Origin: Polytrichum commune
Taxonomy: Eukaryota > Streptophyta > Polytrichopsida > Polytrichales > Polytrichaceae
Length of the DNA: 64,000 nt
NCBI GenBank assembly: GCA_950295325.1
Contig: OX485804.1
Coordinates: 55,366,001 to 55,430,000, forward strand
Reading direction: 5' to 3'
This document shows, one piece after another, positions 50,101-59,230 of this stretch; position 1 is the first letter of the stretch, and each line of letters begins with the position of its first letter. The notes beneath the pieces were generated by a model. It was not told where the DNA came from and made no database searches. It saw only the letters and a program-made list of their open reading frames with translations. The translations under genes and the position numbers were made by a program.

Positions 50101-53100
50101 TGCTCTCCATCCTGAGAAACGTCCTTCTTCCGACCGGGAGAAGACGTTGGAGGCGAAGATTGGAGCCATAGAGGAGAGGTTCAAAAGCTTGGCGTCATCC
50201 GGCCAAATCTTGGCCTCACCGTCCTCCTCCGGAGCTCAGGCTAGTTCTTCTACTCCGGATTACTATATGTTCGGAGCCTCGGGCGAGGTGGTGAGTTCCG
50301 CGGCCGTGACACGTGCTCAAGCCGTGTCACAATCCTTACCTTCGACTACAAATGAATATGTGGCAAGCTCGCGAGCTCGGGACAATGCGCCTGCGGACCA
50401 AATTGGTCAGGCACGACTACCATTATCTTTTGGATTGGCCGATGCCGTCCAATCTGTCAGTGGTCGTCATCCAAACGATGAGGTTTCACATTCAGCGACT
50501 GATGTGGCGCACACGTTGGCATCCAAGGTGTTGCACACACCTTTGTTCACGGCCATGGAGTGGTCATCGCTAGAGTTCCAACCTGCTAAGGTTTTTCACT
50601 TAGCAGGTAGGATTTTGGAAGGGAAGGCATCCTTACCTTCTCTAACCGTGGCTCAAGCCACTATGGACATCCCTGCTTCTGCAGATCCTGAGGATGTGGC
50701 CAAACGGCGAGCGAGACTTGCGGCAGAGACCATTGCGTCTTTTGACGCACACGCCTCAGATGACAAGGCACCGACCACGTCTTATGACTCACCAGTATCC
50801 GCGGGTGCAGCCTATTTGTCTGATGTCGCTGCTAGACCTGTCCGCGAGCGCCGCGGTATTCGACCCGGCGTTGTGTGTATGGTGAATGATACCGGAATTT
50901 TGGTGGTCTGTCGCACTGGGAGCAATGCTACTCGGGTTGCTCCCCGTTGTGTGATGATGGATTCAGGGGCACAGTCAGTTATGATCGGCAAGAGGCTTGC
51001 CCAAGAGTTGAGGTTGACGGCCCAAGATTTGGCTCCCTGTCCATTCACCATTGTCACATCCATTGGTCACGTGGAGCGGGCCATGGGTTATACTCGAGAG
51101 CCATTACAGCTTAGCTTCCGAGTGAAGCCTGGAGATTCACCCGCACCTCTTCTTCTTAGGTGTGCAGTGACGGATGCGACCAACTATGACATTTTAGTTG
51201 GTCAGCAAGCACTTTACCCTCTTGGTTTTGGTTTGGACAACTGGATTGAGGAGGTGTGGATTCGACTAGGTTGGTCGGCAGGGGATGGCCGCAGAGAACT
51301 TATTCCCGTGGCTTTCGCGGCGGCCGCGACCATAGCACCATTGTCTATGGTTTTTGGATGTGGTGCTATGGTGGACACATTGCCTTATGGTTCCGCATTG
51401 TTGGAGGAGTCATTGGCATTCATGGGGAGTACAGACGATCAACGGGATATGACACCTAAGGGTGCATTGGTGCGCCATCCCAAGGATTCCCTTCCTCCTT
51501 GGCGTGATTCCGCCGAGCTATTTCGGAGGTGCGAGGATATTGTTCACTCTCTCACTCCTAGGACACCGGTCATACCGGGTGTCCTCTCGGCATTGGCACA
51601 TCCCATTTTATGGCAGCTGCCAGACGCGGGGATTACTTTGGTGGAACTGTTTGGAGGCATCGGCACAAGCTTAACGGCCGTATTGGAAGCTGGCCTCACG
51701 GTCAGACGGTATGTCTATGTGGACAACTCTCCAGTGTCCACCCGTGTGGCTCGTCACCATCTTCACCAGTTGATGGTATTGTACCCCCAGCAGTTACACC
51801 CAACTGCCATTCATGGGTGTTTTTCACGTCTCCCTCGTGATGTTACACTCATCAGTGAGGCCGACTTACGACACTTGGGCCTGGTGGATATGGTGATTGC
51901 GGGATGGCCATGTCAAGGCCACTCACGTGCTAGAGCAGGCCGAGGTTTAGAGGATCCCAGGTCTAGCCTTTTCTGGGACCTCATCCAGCTTATGCAGTGG
52001 TGGTTTATCCACCAACCTTCCCCTCCAGGGTATATCTTCAAGAATGTACCTTTGTTGGGAGACTCTCGGGACAAGGTGTTGGAAGGCGATTATTATGTTC
52101 GTCAACACCTTGGAGATCCCATTTTTGTGGATGCCGCGAGCATTGGTTCTTATGCCCACCGACCTCGGTGGATTTGGACCAACCTCGCACCGTCATCTAC
52201 TTTAGCTGCAGCATTTTCTGCAGTGCCTCCACCTTTTGATCAAAAGGTGGATGACATCTTGGATCCAAACCGGACTTCTTTGCCGGTTATTCGAGATGAT
52301 TTACCCCCGTTGGCATTAGTCAACAAAATGGGGGCACCACGGCGGGCCTTTCCCACATTTATGACGTTTCCACAGTCATTCGCTTTCCGCGATAGGGGGC
52401 CGGGTATGGTGTGGGATGTTCACACCAAAACCCACACCGAACCATTGGCTGACGAACGGGAACGTGCCATGGGATTCCGCACTGGCACCACCGCAGCTCC
52501 CGGCCTTTCTGAGGGCCAACGACGTTTCGTGTTGGGCCAAGCTATGGATCTTCATACTATGGTGTGGACTGTTGTTTTATGCCTTTCATTGCAAAGGCAT
52601 CGTGGTGACCAGTGGTTGTCTCTGGGGGCAGAGGACTCTGGTCAGGGGGCACAGCGGTCCACACCCATGGAGGAGGGAATTTACGCCATGGTTGGAGAAG
52701 CCGAACGAATTTTTCAATTCGAGCAGCATGTGATGGAGGAGCTTCGAGCTCAACATTTTTACACTGCTTCGGTTTCTTCGCCTCCGGTGGTGGCTTCATC
52801 ATCACATATTGGTGGTGATGAAGAAATGTCAGACTCTAGTACTAGCACCGAGACTGGGGGCATGGTTAATGCCCCCTCCTCTCATTAGCAATTAGAGTCT
52901 GTGCCAGCATTAGGTGGTTCTCCTTTGGTGGAGAGGGAGACTACAGAGTTTGATGATTGGCCACTTGAATTAGGCCCTCGTCTCACTGGTGCTGAGGCAC
53001 GGAAGGTACGAGCATTTATTCGCTCGTACCGTAGATGTTTTGCTTTTAGCCTTCAAGATCTTGAAGGTTATAAAGGAAAACCCATCCACATTCAGTTGGA

Positions 53101-56100
53101 GGACGACCATCCCATTTTTCGGAGACCTTACAGGTTGAGTGTTTCCGAGCGGATTGGCGTTCAGGCTCGTTGCCGAGAGCTCTTGGCAGCAGGGCTAATC
53201 GAACTTTCCAACGGGGAGTATGCTTGTGCTACGGTTATGCCATCGAAGAAGGATATCTTTGGCAATTGGACGGAGAAGCGGATGTGTGGGGATTACCGTC
53301 CAGTTAATCGGAAGACCAAGTCGGATCGATATCCCATGCCAATCCCGGAGGAGTTGTTCGATGTCCTCGGATTTGCTCAAGTCTTTAGCACGTTGGACTT
53401 GAGATCCGGCTATCACCAACTCCCATTACTTGTGGGAGACCGAGTGAAAACCGCATTCTGGGGAGTTGATCAAGATGGGAAGGATCAACTTTACCATTGG
53501 AAGTTTCTTCCATTTGGCCTGAAGAATACACCCGCTGAGTTTCAGCGGGTGATGGATTAGGTTCTCTCGGGCTTGCCCTTTGCTCGGTGTTACATAGACG
53601 ATGTGATCATCTTCAGCACAACACCACAGGAGCATGTGAGGCATCTGCAATCCGTTTTTGAACGGTTGCAGCGGTGGGGATTGCGCTTGCACCACGGCAA
53701 GTGCAAGTTTTTCCATGACCGGTTGGCATATTTGGGGCATATGATTGTTCCAGGAGGTCTTGGGGTATAACAAGCTAAGGTGGACGCATTGCAGAAGATT
53801 CCGGCACCGGTAGATGTGCCGAGACTTCGTGCTTTCTTGGGCTTGGCGAATTACTATCGGCGATTCGTCAAGAACTTTAGCTTGATTGCCAAGCCGCTCA
53901 CCATTTTCACGAGCAAGGACCAACCTTGGACTTGGGGTCGTGAGCAGCAACAGGCATTTGAGACATTGAAGCAGAAACTGGGTACGACTCCAGTGCTTCG
54001 ACGTCCAGATGTCTCCAAATCTTTCCAGTTGCATACAGACTAGAGCTCATTGGGTTTGGGAGCAGTTCTTACTCAGAAAGATGATGTTGGCCGGGAGTAT
54101 GTTGTTGCTTACGCGTCGCGAAGCAACAACACGGCGGAGGCCAATTATTCGTCCTATGAGGGAGAAGCATTGGCGGCGGTGTGGGCTATTGCCCATTTCC
54201 GGCCATATCTTTATGGTCAACACTTTACTTTGGTGACTGACCATCAGCCGTTACGGTGGTTCATGGAGTCGGATAAGCTTACTGGCAAGCTTGCCAGGTG
54301 GGCTTTGTTGCTCCAGGAGTATGACTTTGAGGTGGTACACCGTGTTGGGATTACCAACATGGATGCAGATGGACTCTCACGCAATCCAAGTCCTTCGGAT
54401 GAGGACTTGACCAGGGCCAGGTGGCATGGAGATTGTGATCGAGAGGCGGTTCCAGGTTGGCACGCGGCTGCCTACCTCACTTTATTTTCTGGTGCATCTG
54501 TTGAGATTCCGATACAGGACTCGGATGATGAGACTGATCGGCCTCAAGTTATTGCGGATATATGGGAGGATCATCCCGTATTGCATAAGCTTCAACAGGG
54601 TACCTTTCCTTTGTCTATTTCGGCAATGGAAAGGGATAGGATTGGACATCGAATAACAAGGTTCCGTTGGGAGAACGGTTTGTTATTTCGATTGTGGCCG
54701 GATGGGACAAGGCGTATTGTTCCTAGGCCGGATCAGCGGGCCTCCTTGGTGCGACAAGTGCACGAAGAACTTGGCCATTTTGGCATACGCAGGACACATT
54801 CGATGTTGCGTGGCCAATATTGGTGGACTGGCATGTATCAGCAGGTGGCTGCATATGTCGGGAGGTGTGAAGTTTGTGACCGGGTCAGGTCTAGCTTTAA
54901 CACCTTATCACCTCAATTATAGCCCTTACCTATCATGGAATTAGGCTACCGTTGGTCGCTGGACTTCGCAGGGCCGTTGGTGGTTACACCACGTGGAGCA
55001 AAGTATGTTTTGGTGATGGTGGAGCATTTTAGCAAATGGATTGAGCTTGTTGCTCTATCCCAGAACTCTGCAGAGTTGGCCGCGGCCGCCTTTTTGGATC
55101 GTGTGTTAGCACGTTTTGGAGCACCAGCTGAAGTGTTGACAGACCAAGGGAGGGAGTTCCTTGGTGCTTTTGAGGAGTTGTGCACTAAGGCTCTCATAGA
55201 TCACCGCACCACCTCTCGGGATCATCCAGAGGCAGATGGCTTGGCTGAACGGGTGGTTCAGACAACCAAGCGTGGCTTGAGGAAGTATGGATTACTTCGG
55301 GGAAGCCACCGGGATTGGGACCTTATGTTGCCATGGATTGCTATGGGCTATCGATTTAGTAGGCAGGCCTCTTTGGCATCTTACAGCCCATATCAATTAT
55401 TGTATGGACGTGAGCCTATACTCCCGAGTTCTATTCGGAAAAAACTAGTTCCAGTTGTGAACTTGGATGATCCAGACCTTTGGGCAGAGTGTTTACAGGA
55501 GCGGGCTCAATTCTTCCAGAGGGCCATGCCTATGGCCATGGAGAATTTGTCCATTGCTCAGCACCGTGACACATTGCGTTATGCACGCATTCGTAGTGGT
55601 GCTTACCGACCTCAGTTGCGGAGATTTCGGCAAGGGGATTATGTTTATCTTCAACGTGAGGCGCCTACGACATTGGATGTCAGGACGGGGCGCACTATCC
55701 TTCGGGTGAAGGAGGTGTTGCCGAGTGGTTTGTTATTGTTGGAAGGCAAGGATGGCAGGGAATGTCGCGAGCATTCCAAAAACTGTGCCCCATGTCATCT
55801 ACCTATTAAGGGTACAGTTCATCCTGAACTGGCTGTCGTACCAGAGGGTCTTCCATGTTTTGTGTGTGGAGAGAAGAAAGGAGCGGCTACTATGCTCTTG
55901 TGTGATCAGTGTCAACGCGGTTGGCACATGGCATGCTTGAGGCCACCCTTGACTTCTCTACCATTTGGACAGTGGAGTTGTCCTCGCTGTCGAGGATCTT
56001 CGGTACTTGGTGCTTCCACCAATCGTACTCAATGATCCTGTGTGGTTTTCATCATCTTGTGCCTGTCCAAATGGAAAATGAAGAGTTATAGCATAGAGAC

Positions 56101-59100
56101 GCGATCAACATGAGGCGGTGGATTTAATTCTTTGGGATCTGATGGCCAAACATCAAAGGCGATTAAGGATTGGGCTCACCTTGTACCCAGCCTACAGTTC
56201 CTTAGAATAACGTTTACCACACTAGTTAGTTGCGGAGCAATCTTTCATTATCCATGCCCTTAAGATTGGCATTGGTCCTAGCTGCTTGGCGGGACTCCAT
56301 AGTCAGCTGAGGGGGGGGGGCATGTCGAGGTGTGTTGTTTATGTGTGACTTTGCTATGTTTTAGTGTTGTTTGTTAGTGGTGGTTGGTACTCGAGCTGCA
56401 GTGACACACAATCGCTATTTACACGACAGCTGTCACGGTATGCGGCGTCGACGGCCGCACCTTATCCGTTGGGTTTCATCCATCTAGATTTAGATGGATG
56501 AATCTAGATGTGGAGAGGAAGGCTCCTAAGTGAGGAGCCTCCTCATTGGCTTGGCATTCTTGCCAAGTCAAGTCTTGCGAGTTAGTGTGTGGAGAGAGCT
56601 TGTGTGAGGTGTAGATTGCATGATTTTGCAATAAATCTTGAGTTCTTCTCCCCCTATTTACACTCTTGGATTCTCCCTTGGTGGAGTGAGAGATAGCTTG
56701 ACTAATTGTGTGTATTTGAAGAGAGATTTAGAGCTATTGTGAGTGTTCTACTCTCTTCCTTCTCTATTGTCGATGTGTGTTGTTTATGTGTAACTTGGCT
56801 ATGTTTTAGTGTTGTTTGTTAGTGGTGGTTGGTACTCGAGCTGCAGTGACACACGATCGCTATTTACACGACAGTGTTTTTTTTCGGTTTGGTGTTTTTG
56901 TGTATGCGGTAGGGGTTGTTGGTGTGTGTGGGGCTGGTAGTGGAATGTAGATGGTGGGTTTGTGTTTGTGGGTATGCATTGGTGTGGGCAGTGTATGGGC
57001 GGAGGGGGATGTTGGATGGCTGTGTGGGTGTATTCGGGGTGGTGTAGTTTCTTTGTGGATTGGCGGGGTGGGTTTGAGTGAGGGAGAGGCAGTGCGTTTC
57101 TGGTGTCTGGTGAGCGGTGATTGTTGGCAGGTGGGGTTGTGACTCAGATGGTTGGGGGCCCGTCTGCGGTGCGTGTCGAGCCATGGATAATAGCTGCCGG
57201 TACGTTTGCGTTGTTTTTGTGTGTGCTTTATGTAGTCTGTGTATGGTGTTATGTATTGTGGTCTTTGTGTGGAATATTGTATGGCAGCTTTGTATGAAAA
57301 TGTCGGGTGAATTTGAGTGCCAGTGTGGGGGGGTGTCGCAACCCTTGCTAGCCCCCCTTGACAATCTTGCCAATTTTCAATTCTAGCAAAGGTTACGAGC
57401 GCTAACCATTCGCATTCCGCCATGCTAATGGTTAGCTCCTCCTACCCCGGACCTTATAGTTCATAGGAGGGAACCAACCCTCTTACTTTGCTTTCGGGAC
57501 TCACCCCTTAATCGGTAACTCATTTCTTGGATGTGGACTTCCATCCATGGAAGTCCAATCCTATGTTGATCATCGCGTTGCCGGAGCAACACTACAACAA
57601 CCCGAACCATACTAGGCAACTATGGCCTCACAATGGGCCAATGCCCATGGAGGCCGTGCCGTTCGGCCTCGGGTGGGTGAGGCCACACCACCTCACCCAT
57701 ATAAGCCTCTAGGACTTCACGCGGGGCCCCTACCCCACCGTCAACCAACCTCTTGTCTCTCTACCAAGAGTTGGGGCCAAGTGGACATTTTCCTTTAGCT
57801 GCTGGGCCTAGAACCCCCCCAGCAGCTTCAGACCATCATAACTTCCTTGTATGATGTCTGATCATAACAACCAACCACTCCATGTTCATCTACGCTTCAC
57901 GTAGATGCCGATGGACTCCTCACTTGCTCCATTTGAGCAAGTCTTGAGGAAGTTATGCCTGTTTGAACCTTGGCAGTCCCGGGAATCACTCCCAGGCACT
58001 GCTGTACCAGGGCGCTGTCCCGGGACAGCGCCCCACTCAAATGGCCATAACTCCTAGCTCACACCTCCGATTGAGGTGTTCTTGAGCTTTCTAGAATCAC
58101 CACGCCATGAGCTACGCATAACTCATGGCCTTACCCTTGTGCCTCCTAATCTTCGTGGGTGGGAGGCGTTCCCAACGCCCGGGGCCCTCACCCACACTAG
58201 GATCACTTGGGCCCTCCCACCAACGGCGCCACAAGTCCCGGGTGTCACTCCGGGGTCCCCCTTGTGCCCATGGTGTTTCGGGCACTCCTCATGGAGAGGT
58301 GCGCGACAGGGGGAGAATCCTGTAGAGGAATAGGAGTGTGTGTTAGGGTTATGGAGTACCTTAGTGCGTTGGATGTGGATTCGAATCTGAGGGGTTGCAA
58401 TGCATTCGGTGTAGCTCCTGATCTGCTTGCTTGGTGGGGGGTGTGGATGTGCTTGCTCGACTCAGTGGTGAGGCGTCTGGAGCCCGGGAGGTTTGGCAAT
58501 GCATTCGGTGTAGCTCCGGAGCCGCTTGCGCTGTGGGGGTTGTGGGTGTGGTCGCCCGGCTCGGTGGTGAGGCGGCTGGATCCCGGGAGTGTCCCTGCAA
58601 CGATTTCTGCTGCGCCTGCTCTGTGCGGATCTGGTGGTGAGTAGGGGTGACGGCTGCTCCATGGCGGCGCTCTGGCCCCACGTGGGTTCGGTGGTGATGG
58701 TGGGAGGCGTAGGTAGAGATGTGGTGCGTAGTTGTTGAGGCCAAGGCTTGTAGGGTATATTGGGTTAGGTGAGGGGAACGCTTCCGCGTGGAAGAGGCTA
58801 AGCAGTGTGTATAACACTTTTAAGTTTATGAAGTGAGCGTTGGGAAGCTGGCGCCGTTGGTGACCATAGAATGTTGTGTCGAGTATCTGGGTTGGTGTCG
58901 CTTGGTCTTCTGGTTGTCTCTGGGTTGTGAATCTGGGTTTGTTGGCTACTGTGTATCGCCGGTGCGCGCGCTGCTTGTATTGAGGGTGCCTCTCGGTGGC
59001 GGGTGAGCACTTTGCTTCTCGAGCGTTTCTGCATTGGCGCTGTTCGTCTTGCTTGTGTGCGGGATCTGTGTTTCTGCCGGTACATGTGTGTTCGGCTTCG

Positions 59101-59207
59101 CTGTCTTGGCGGTGTTTCTCCTGCTTGGTGAGGGTTCGGTATCGGGGCTTCTGTTGTCGCCTGGGCTGTCCTGTGGTGCGGCGGGCACCATCGCTCCGGC
59201 TCCTCAT
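44152..59207 (-). CDS. LINE ORF1, 1374 codons, interrupted by two insertions
   Basis: Three minus-strand blocks form one frame: 59207-58309, 57328-56874 and 46919-44152. Removing the solo LTR and the Ty3-type element together with one target duplication each gives exactly 4122 nt without a stop. The product is extremely rich in Pro, Thr, His, Ser and Gln and looks disordered for most of its length. The last 200 residues are more globular (LGIDMLGQMWLGFHMHEALSI, NWAGFIKLHLQNP), and the older LINE copy shares them. Near the 5' end a segment is tandemly repeated (SGATPNAL twice). The start at 59207 is the first ATG near the 5' end but touches a target-duplication-like sequence, so it is uncertain. 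Confidence 0.7.
46924..47258 (+). repeat. LTR segment B, left copy
   Basis: It begins TGTCACGG and ends CTTCTCA. It contains three local inverted repeats: catccatc/gatggatg, ggctcct/aggagcc and cattcttgccaag's partner ggcttggca. An AATAAA signal lies at 47123-47128. It contains the 14-nt complement (47048-47061) of the primer-binding site. The matching right copy is at 56431-56765. Confidence 0.85.
47259..47271 (+). other. Probable primer-binding site, self-complementary
   Basis: CTTGGCAAGAATG directly abuts the end of LTR segment B. Together with base 47258 it is a perfect 14-nt reverse complement of 47048-47061 inside the LTR. It does not match the initiator-tRNA site usual in plant Ty3 elements (TGGTATCAGAGC). 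A tRNA primer starting at TGG (47261) is an alternative. Confidence 0.55.
48803..52888 (+). CDS. Gag - protease - DNMT3/DRM-like cytosine C5 methyltransferase
   Basis: One frame runs from the ATG at 48803, broken once by TAA at 49163. The uninterrupted part (49196-52888, 1230 codons) has a retrotransposon Gag domain (about residues 80-215), CCHC knuckles at 236-249 and 288-301, and an aspartic protease motif MMDSGAQS (Asp589). A full C5-MTase follows in the unpermuted motif order: I LVELFGGIGTS (Phe819), IV AGWPCQGHS (Cys906), VI FKNVP (Lys949 where Glu is expected), VIII AHRPRWIWTNL and X LGQAMD (1113-1118). Spacing and the HRxRxxWxNL block resemble DNMT3/DRM enzymes. Such an enzyme would methylate DNA in or near the nucleus. 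The MTase lies between protease and RT, so it would be made at Gag stoichiometry if the 3' amber stop limits RT expression. This copy is probably catalytically dead (Lys949). Confidence 0.9.
52886..52894 (+). promoter_or_regulatory. Amber stop in TMV-type readthrough context
   Basis: TAG CAA TTA separates the Gag-MTase block from RT, and the same frame stays open beyond it. It matches the UAG-CAR-YYA consensus known to give a few percent readthrough in plants. Confidence 0.7.
52889..56035 (+). pseudogene. RT - RNase H - integrase - PHD finger, in frame after the amber stop
   Basis: The frame continues without indels but has stops at 53558, 53768, 54041 and 54920. RT motifs are MCGDYRPVNRKT, FSTLDLRSGYHQ, WKFLPFGLKNTPAEF and CYIDDVIIFS. 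RNase H has FQLHTD, GEALAAVWAI and VTDHQPLRW. Integrase has the HHCC domain (HEELGHFGIRRTH ... CEVCDRV) and the DDE core: SLDFAGPL, LTDQGREF and HPEADGLAERVV, with all three acidic residues present. After it lies a C4HC3 PHD finger at residues 308-352 of the last block (CFVC, LLCDQC, GWHMAC, WSCPRC; about 55856-55990). A PHD finger reads the histone H3 tail, so it would replace the chromodomain of plant chromoviruses in choosing insertion sites. No frameshift is present, so decay is recent. Confidence 0.9.
56311..56322 (+). other. Polypurine tract
   Basis: Gctga plus ten G, then CA, directly before TGTCGAGG of segment A. Plus-strand synthesis would start here, which sets the 5' end of the LTR at 56323. 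Confidence 0.75.
56323..56428 (+). repeat. LTR segment A, first copy
   Basis: 106 bp starting TGTCG and ending CGACA. It has a TATA-like ctatttacac near its end. Segment B follows after the dinucleotide gc. Confidence 0.85.
56431..56765 (+). repeat. LTR segment B, right copy
   Basis: About 98% identical to 46924-47258. AATAAA at 56630-56635. Confidence 0.9.
56768..56873 (+). repeat. LTR segment A, terminal copy
   Basis: 102 of 106 positions match 56323-56428. It ends CGACA directly at the target duplication GTGT. Confidence 0.9.
57334..58308. mobile_element. Solo LTR of an unrelated LTR element
   Basis: 975 bp starting TGTCGC and ending GCGACA (perfect 6-bp terminal inverted repeat), flanked by GGGGG on both sides (57329-57333 and 58309-58313). 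It contains no ORF of note. Removing it with one GGGGG restores the reading frame of LINE ORF1, which confirms the ends. It was left by recombination between the LTRs of a full element. Confidence 0.85.
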
Positions 59208-59218
59208 GGGAATCACTC

Positions 59219-59230
59219 TCATGGGAATCA
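59219..59230. repeat. LINE target-site duplication (5' side)
   Basis: TCATGGGAATCA, identical to 34938-34949. A second tandem copy at 59204-59215 leaves the exact LINE 5' end uncertain by 15 bp. Confidence 0.75.

Larger units (their letters stand above)
46924..56873 (+). mobile_element. Ty3-type retrotransposon carrying a C5 methyltransferase and a PHD finger
   Basis: The element is inserted in LINE ORF1 with duplication GTGT (46920-46923 and 56874-56877). It encodes Gag, protease, C5-MTase, RT, RNase H and integrase, then a PHD finger, all in one frame from 48803 to 56035. Terminal sequences are arranged as B (46924-47258), body, A (56323-56428), B (56431-56765), A (56768-56873). The primer-binding site directly follows the left B and a G-rich polypurine tract directly precedes the first A. 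The functional LTR is therefore A+B, about 443 bp, and this insertion is circularly permuted by one A unit. The B copies differ at about 7 of 335 positions and the A copies at 4 of 106. A long leader (47272-48802) is rich in aaccggtt-type repeats. Confidence 0.92.
34950..59218 (-). mobile_element. Large APE-RT-RNase H LINE with two nested LTR insertions
   Basis: This non-LTR retrotransposon has its 5' end on the right. Its 3' end carries a (TTC)n tail in its own sense rather than poly(A), and TCATGGGAATCA duplications flank it. Subtracting the Ty3-type insertion (46920-56873) and the solo LTR (57329-58308), each with one target duplication, leaves about 13.3 kb. In order it has a very long Pro/Thr/His-rich ORF1, a small ORF of unknown fold, an N-terminal region with two 2A-type motifs, APE endonuclease, RT (YADD), an unassigned domain, RNase H and a CCHC-like knuckle. 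Frame changes between the later ORFs, several at G homopolymers, make this copy probably inactive. The combination resembles RNase-H-bearing I/Ingi-type LINEs more than standard plant L1, but the clade needs a tree. Confidence 0.85.

Noticed and set aside
49163-54922. U-to-C RNA editing removing the in-frame stops of the Ty3-type element
   Set aside because: Such editing is known in organelles of some non-seed plants, not for nuclear transcripts. Ordinary C-to-T decay explains the stops, and one stop fits TGG-to-TAG better.
54946-55197. Minus-strand open frame opposite the integrase
   Set aside because: It is antisense to the DDE core with no independent coding signal.
55990-56035. Chromodomain at the integrase C-terminus
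   Set aside because: No aromatic cage or chromodomain pattern is visible; the zinc-ligand pattern is a PHD finger.
56431-56873. LTR defined as B then A (TGTCAC...CGACA)
   Set aside because: It has good terminal repeats and matches the insertion ends, but the primer site directly follows B on the left and the polypurine tract directly precedes A. The functional order is therefore A then B, and the ends are better seen as permuted.
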